This document shows positions 62,359 through 64,000 of a DNA stretch of 64,000 nucleotides, piece after piece (the stretch's first letter is position 1; every line of letters begins with the position of its first letter). The DNA is from Halomonas campaniensis (GTDB taxonomy: Bacteria; Pseudomonadota; Gammaproteobacteria; Pseudomonadales; Halomonadaceae). Where the stretch lies: the NCBI RefSeq assembly GCF_002211105.1, contig NZ_JPUA01000016.1:1-64000 (forward strand). Reading direction: 5' to 3'. The notes beneath the pieces are model-generated. The model was not told the origin of the DNA and did no database searches. It was given only the letters and a program-made list of their open reading frames with translations. The translations under genes and the position numbers were made by a program.

Positions 62359-64000
62359 ATGACAGTTTCTCATATTCTCGGCTATCCCCGTATCGGCGCT
62401 CAGCGCGAGCTAAAAAAAGCCACGGAAGCGTACTGGAAAGGCGCGTGCACGCGTAGCGAACTGGAAAGCATTGGTCGCGAGCTGCGTTTACGCCACTGGC
62501 AGGCGCAGCAGGACGCGGGTTTAGATTTCGTTAGCGTGGGCGATTTCGCTTTTTACGATCAAGTGCTTAACGTCTCATTAGCGCTCGGGGCGGTGCCGGG
62601 CCGCTTTAACGCCGCAGCAGAGGTGGTAGGTGGTGAGATCGACCTTGATACCGCCTTTCGCATGGCCCGCGGACGGGCGCCCAGCGGTGAGCCCGCGGCG
62701 GCGTGTGAAATGACCAAGTACTTCGATACCAATTACCACTACCTGGTGCCCGAACTGCACGATGGGCAAACCTTTACCCTGGCCTCCAACCGCCTGTTTG
62801 ATGAAGTGGATGAGGTGTTACGTGCAGGATTTACCCCCAAAGTAACGCTGACGGGCCCGCTGACCTGGCTGTGGTTGGGCAAAACCAAGGGCGGTGATTT
62901 TGATCGCCTGACGCTGCTCGACAGCGCACTCGACGTGTATGGCGAAATCTTAGCGCGGCTCGCCACCCAAGGCATCGAGTGGGTGCAACTGGACGAGCCA
63001 GCGCTGGTGCAGGACTTGCCGCTGGCGTGGCAGCAGGCCTATGAGCGCGCTTACCACCGCCTTCAGTCTGCCCCGCTAAAGCTATTGCTAGCCACTTACT
63101 TCGGCGGCTTGGGTGATAATCTCTCGCTGGCGACCCGGCTGCCCGTGGCGGGTTTGCACATTGATGCCGTGCGCGCTCCCCAGCAGGTGGAAAGCGTGAT
63201 TGATCGCCTTGGCCCCCATCAGGTGTTATCGGTGGGGGTTGTTGATGGCCGCAATATTTGGCGGGCCGATTTGGCTGCCTTGCGTGAACGCCTGCTGCCG
63301 TTAAAAGTGCGCTTGGGCCAGCGCCTGTGGCTGGCGCCAAGTTGTTCGCTACTCCACGTGCCGGTGGATTTAGCGCAGGAGAGCGATCTTGATGATGAGT
63401 TAATCAGTTGGCTGGCCTTTGCTCGGCAGAAGCTAGACGAGGTGGTGACCCTGGCCCGCTTGATCGATAACCGCGCCACGCCTGTTGATGAGCAGCGCCT
63501 GGATCAGGCCACTCGCGCCTTGGATGCTCGGCGTGAGTCAACCCGTATTCACCAAGCGGTGGTCAGTGAGCGTTTGGCTGCGGTTAGCCCCGCCGATAGC
63601 CAGCGTCAGGCATCTTACCCTTTTCGCGCTGAGGCTCAGCGGCGGGCGCTTAAGCTACCGCTATTTCCCACCACGACCATTGGCTCTTTCCCGCAAACCG
63701 ACGAGATTCGTGCCGCCCGGCGCGCCTTTAAAGCCGGTGAGCTGGGGACAGCGGACTACCAAGCCCGCATGCAGGCCGAGATTGCCTACGCCGTTGAACG
63801 CCAACAAGCCTTGGATATCGACGTGCCGGTGCACGGTGAAGCCGAACGTAACGATATGGTGGAGTACTTTGGCGAGCAGCTCGAAGGGTTTGCCTTTACC
63901 CGCTTTGGCTGGGTGCAGAGCTACGGTTCTCGCTGCGTGAAGCCGCCGGTGATTTTTGGTGATGTTTCCCGCCCGACGCCGATGACGGTGCGCTGGAGCG
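62359..64000 (+). CDS. metE: cobalamin-independent methionine synthase (partial)
   Basis: Transfers the methyl group of 5-methyltetrahydrofolate to homocysteine without B12. The window holds about 547 codons of an enzyme that is normally near 755 residues; the 3' part is cut by the edge. The N-terminal half has LGYPRIGAQRELKKATEAYW, SVGDFAFYDQVL and LLLATYFGG; the start of the catalytic half has FPTTTIGSFPQT, DVPVHGEAERNDMVEYFGE and SYGSRCVKPPV. The zinc ligands lie beyond the window. Start at 62359; regulated by MetR from the box upstream. Confidence 0.95.
   Translation, partial: MTVSHILGYPRIGAQRELKKATEAYWKGACTRSELESIGRELRLRHWQAQQDAGLDFVSVGDFAFYDQVLNVSLALGAVPGRFNAAAEVVGGEIDLDTAFRMARGRAPSGEPAAACEMTKYFDTNYHYLVPELHDGQTFTLASNRLFDEVDEVLRAGFTPKVTLTGPLTWLWLGKTKGGDFDRLTLLDSALDVYGEILARLATQGIEWVQLDEPALVQDLPLAWQQAYERAYHRLQSAPLKLLLATYFGGLGDNLSLATRLPVAGLHIDAVRAPQQVESVIDRLGPHQVLSVGVVDGRNIWRADLAALRERLLPLKVRLGQRLWLAPSCSLLHVPVDLAQESDLDDELISWLAFARQKLDEVVTLARLIDNRATPVDEQRLDQATRALDARRESTRIHQAVVSERLAAVSPADSQRQASYPFRAEAQRRALKLPLFPTTTIGSFPQTDEIRAARRAFKAGELGTADYQARMQAEIAYAVERQQALDIDVPVHGEAERNDMVEYFGEQLEGFAFTRFGWVQSYGSRCVKPPVIFGDVSRPTPMTVRWS

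Overview
The window looks like a chromosomal segment of a halophilic gammaproteobacterium of the Halomonadaceae (Halomonas/Vreelandella type). The evidence is a solitary ectoine hydroxylase gene (ectD), a BCCT compatible-solute carrier, a TRAP transporter, FabY-type fatty acid initiation, CydA of E. coli type, a MetR/metE pair and a generally GC-rich, tightly packed gene order. This placement is inferred from gene content and protein similarity recalled from memory; no search was run. I see no rRNA, tRNA, insertion sequence, prophage or CRISPR array.

Layout. 1-2.6 kb: a visibly A/T-rich patch with a manganese catalase and an orphan Crp/Fnr-type regulator. 2.6-4.4 kb: ectD and an FAA-family hydrolase. 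4.5-7.4 kb (minus): homoserine kinase coupled to arginine decarboxylase. 7.6-10.4 kb: polA. 10.4-16.9 kb: cytochrome bd operon cydA-cydB-cydX-cydD-cydC behind an Anr/Fnr-like box. 16.9-21 kb: a ferric-iron ABC system whose three genes lie in alternating orientations, with a Fur-like box. 21.2-24.2 kb (minus): TRAP transporter dctP-dctQ-dctM. 24.5-28.2 kb: tmcA and pepD. 28.3-30.2 kb (minus): dps and glycerate kinase. 30.3-33 kb: two lipoproteins, a DUF1007 protein and a NicO/RcnA-type metal transporter with a Zur-like operator. 33-36.3 kb: HIT protein, entericidin-like peptide, I78 lipoprotein, and a LysE exporter divergent from a MocR regulator. 36.3-40.8 kb (minus): a voltage-sensor-like membrane protein, a thioesterase, AtoE and a MATE exporter. 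40.8-43.5 kb (minus): fabY-coaD-ferredoxin. 43.7-49.6 kb: TrmB-like methyltransferase, SMR exporter, PBP4, DgkA, GlnE. 49.7-53.2 kb: AEC carrier, small membrane protein, BCCT carrier. 53.3-56.1 kb (minus): two periplasmic solute-binding proteins and a diguanylate cyclase. 56.3-58.7 kb: MFS carrier, retropepsin-like protease and two small proteins. 59-62.3 kb: RstAB-like two-component system and MetR. From 62.4 kb: metE, cut by the window edge.

Themes. Much of the content fits osmotic, oxidative and metal stress in a marine/saline aerobe: ectoine hydroxylation and BCCT uptake; Mn catalase, Dps and cytochrome bd; iron uptake and a probable divalent-metal transporter. The least explained units are the signalling module at 53.3-56.1 kb, the pore-less voltage-sensor-like protein, the metal operon at 30.3-33 kb, and the A/T-rich Mn catalase/regulator patch. 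Four small genes (cydX, an entericidin-like peptide, a PLDc_N-type membrane peptide and a 46-residue basic protein) are supported by start sites and ribosome-binding sites; a fifth, a 48-residue one-helix protein after the BCCT gene, is tentative.
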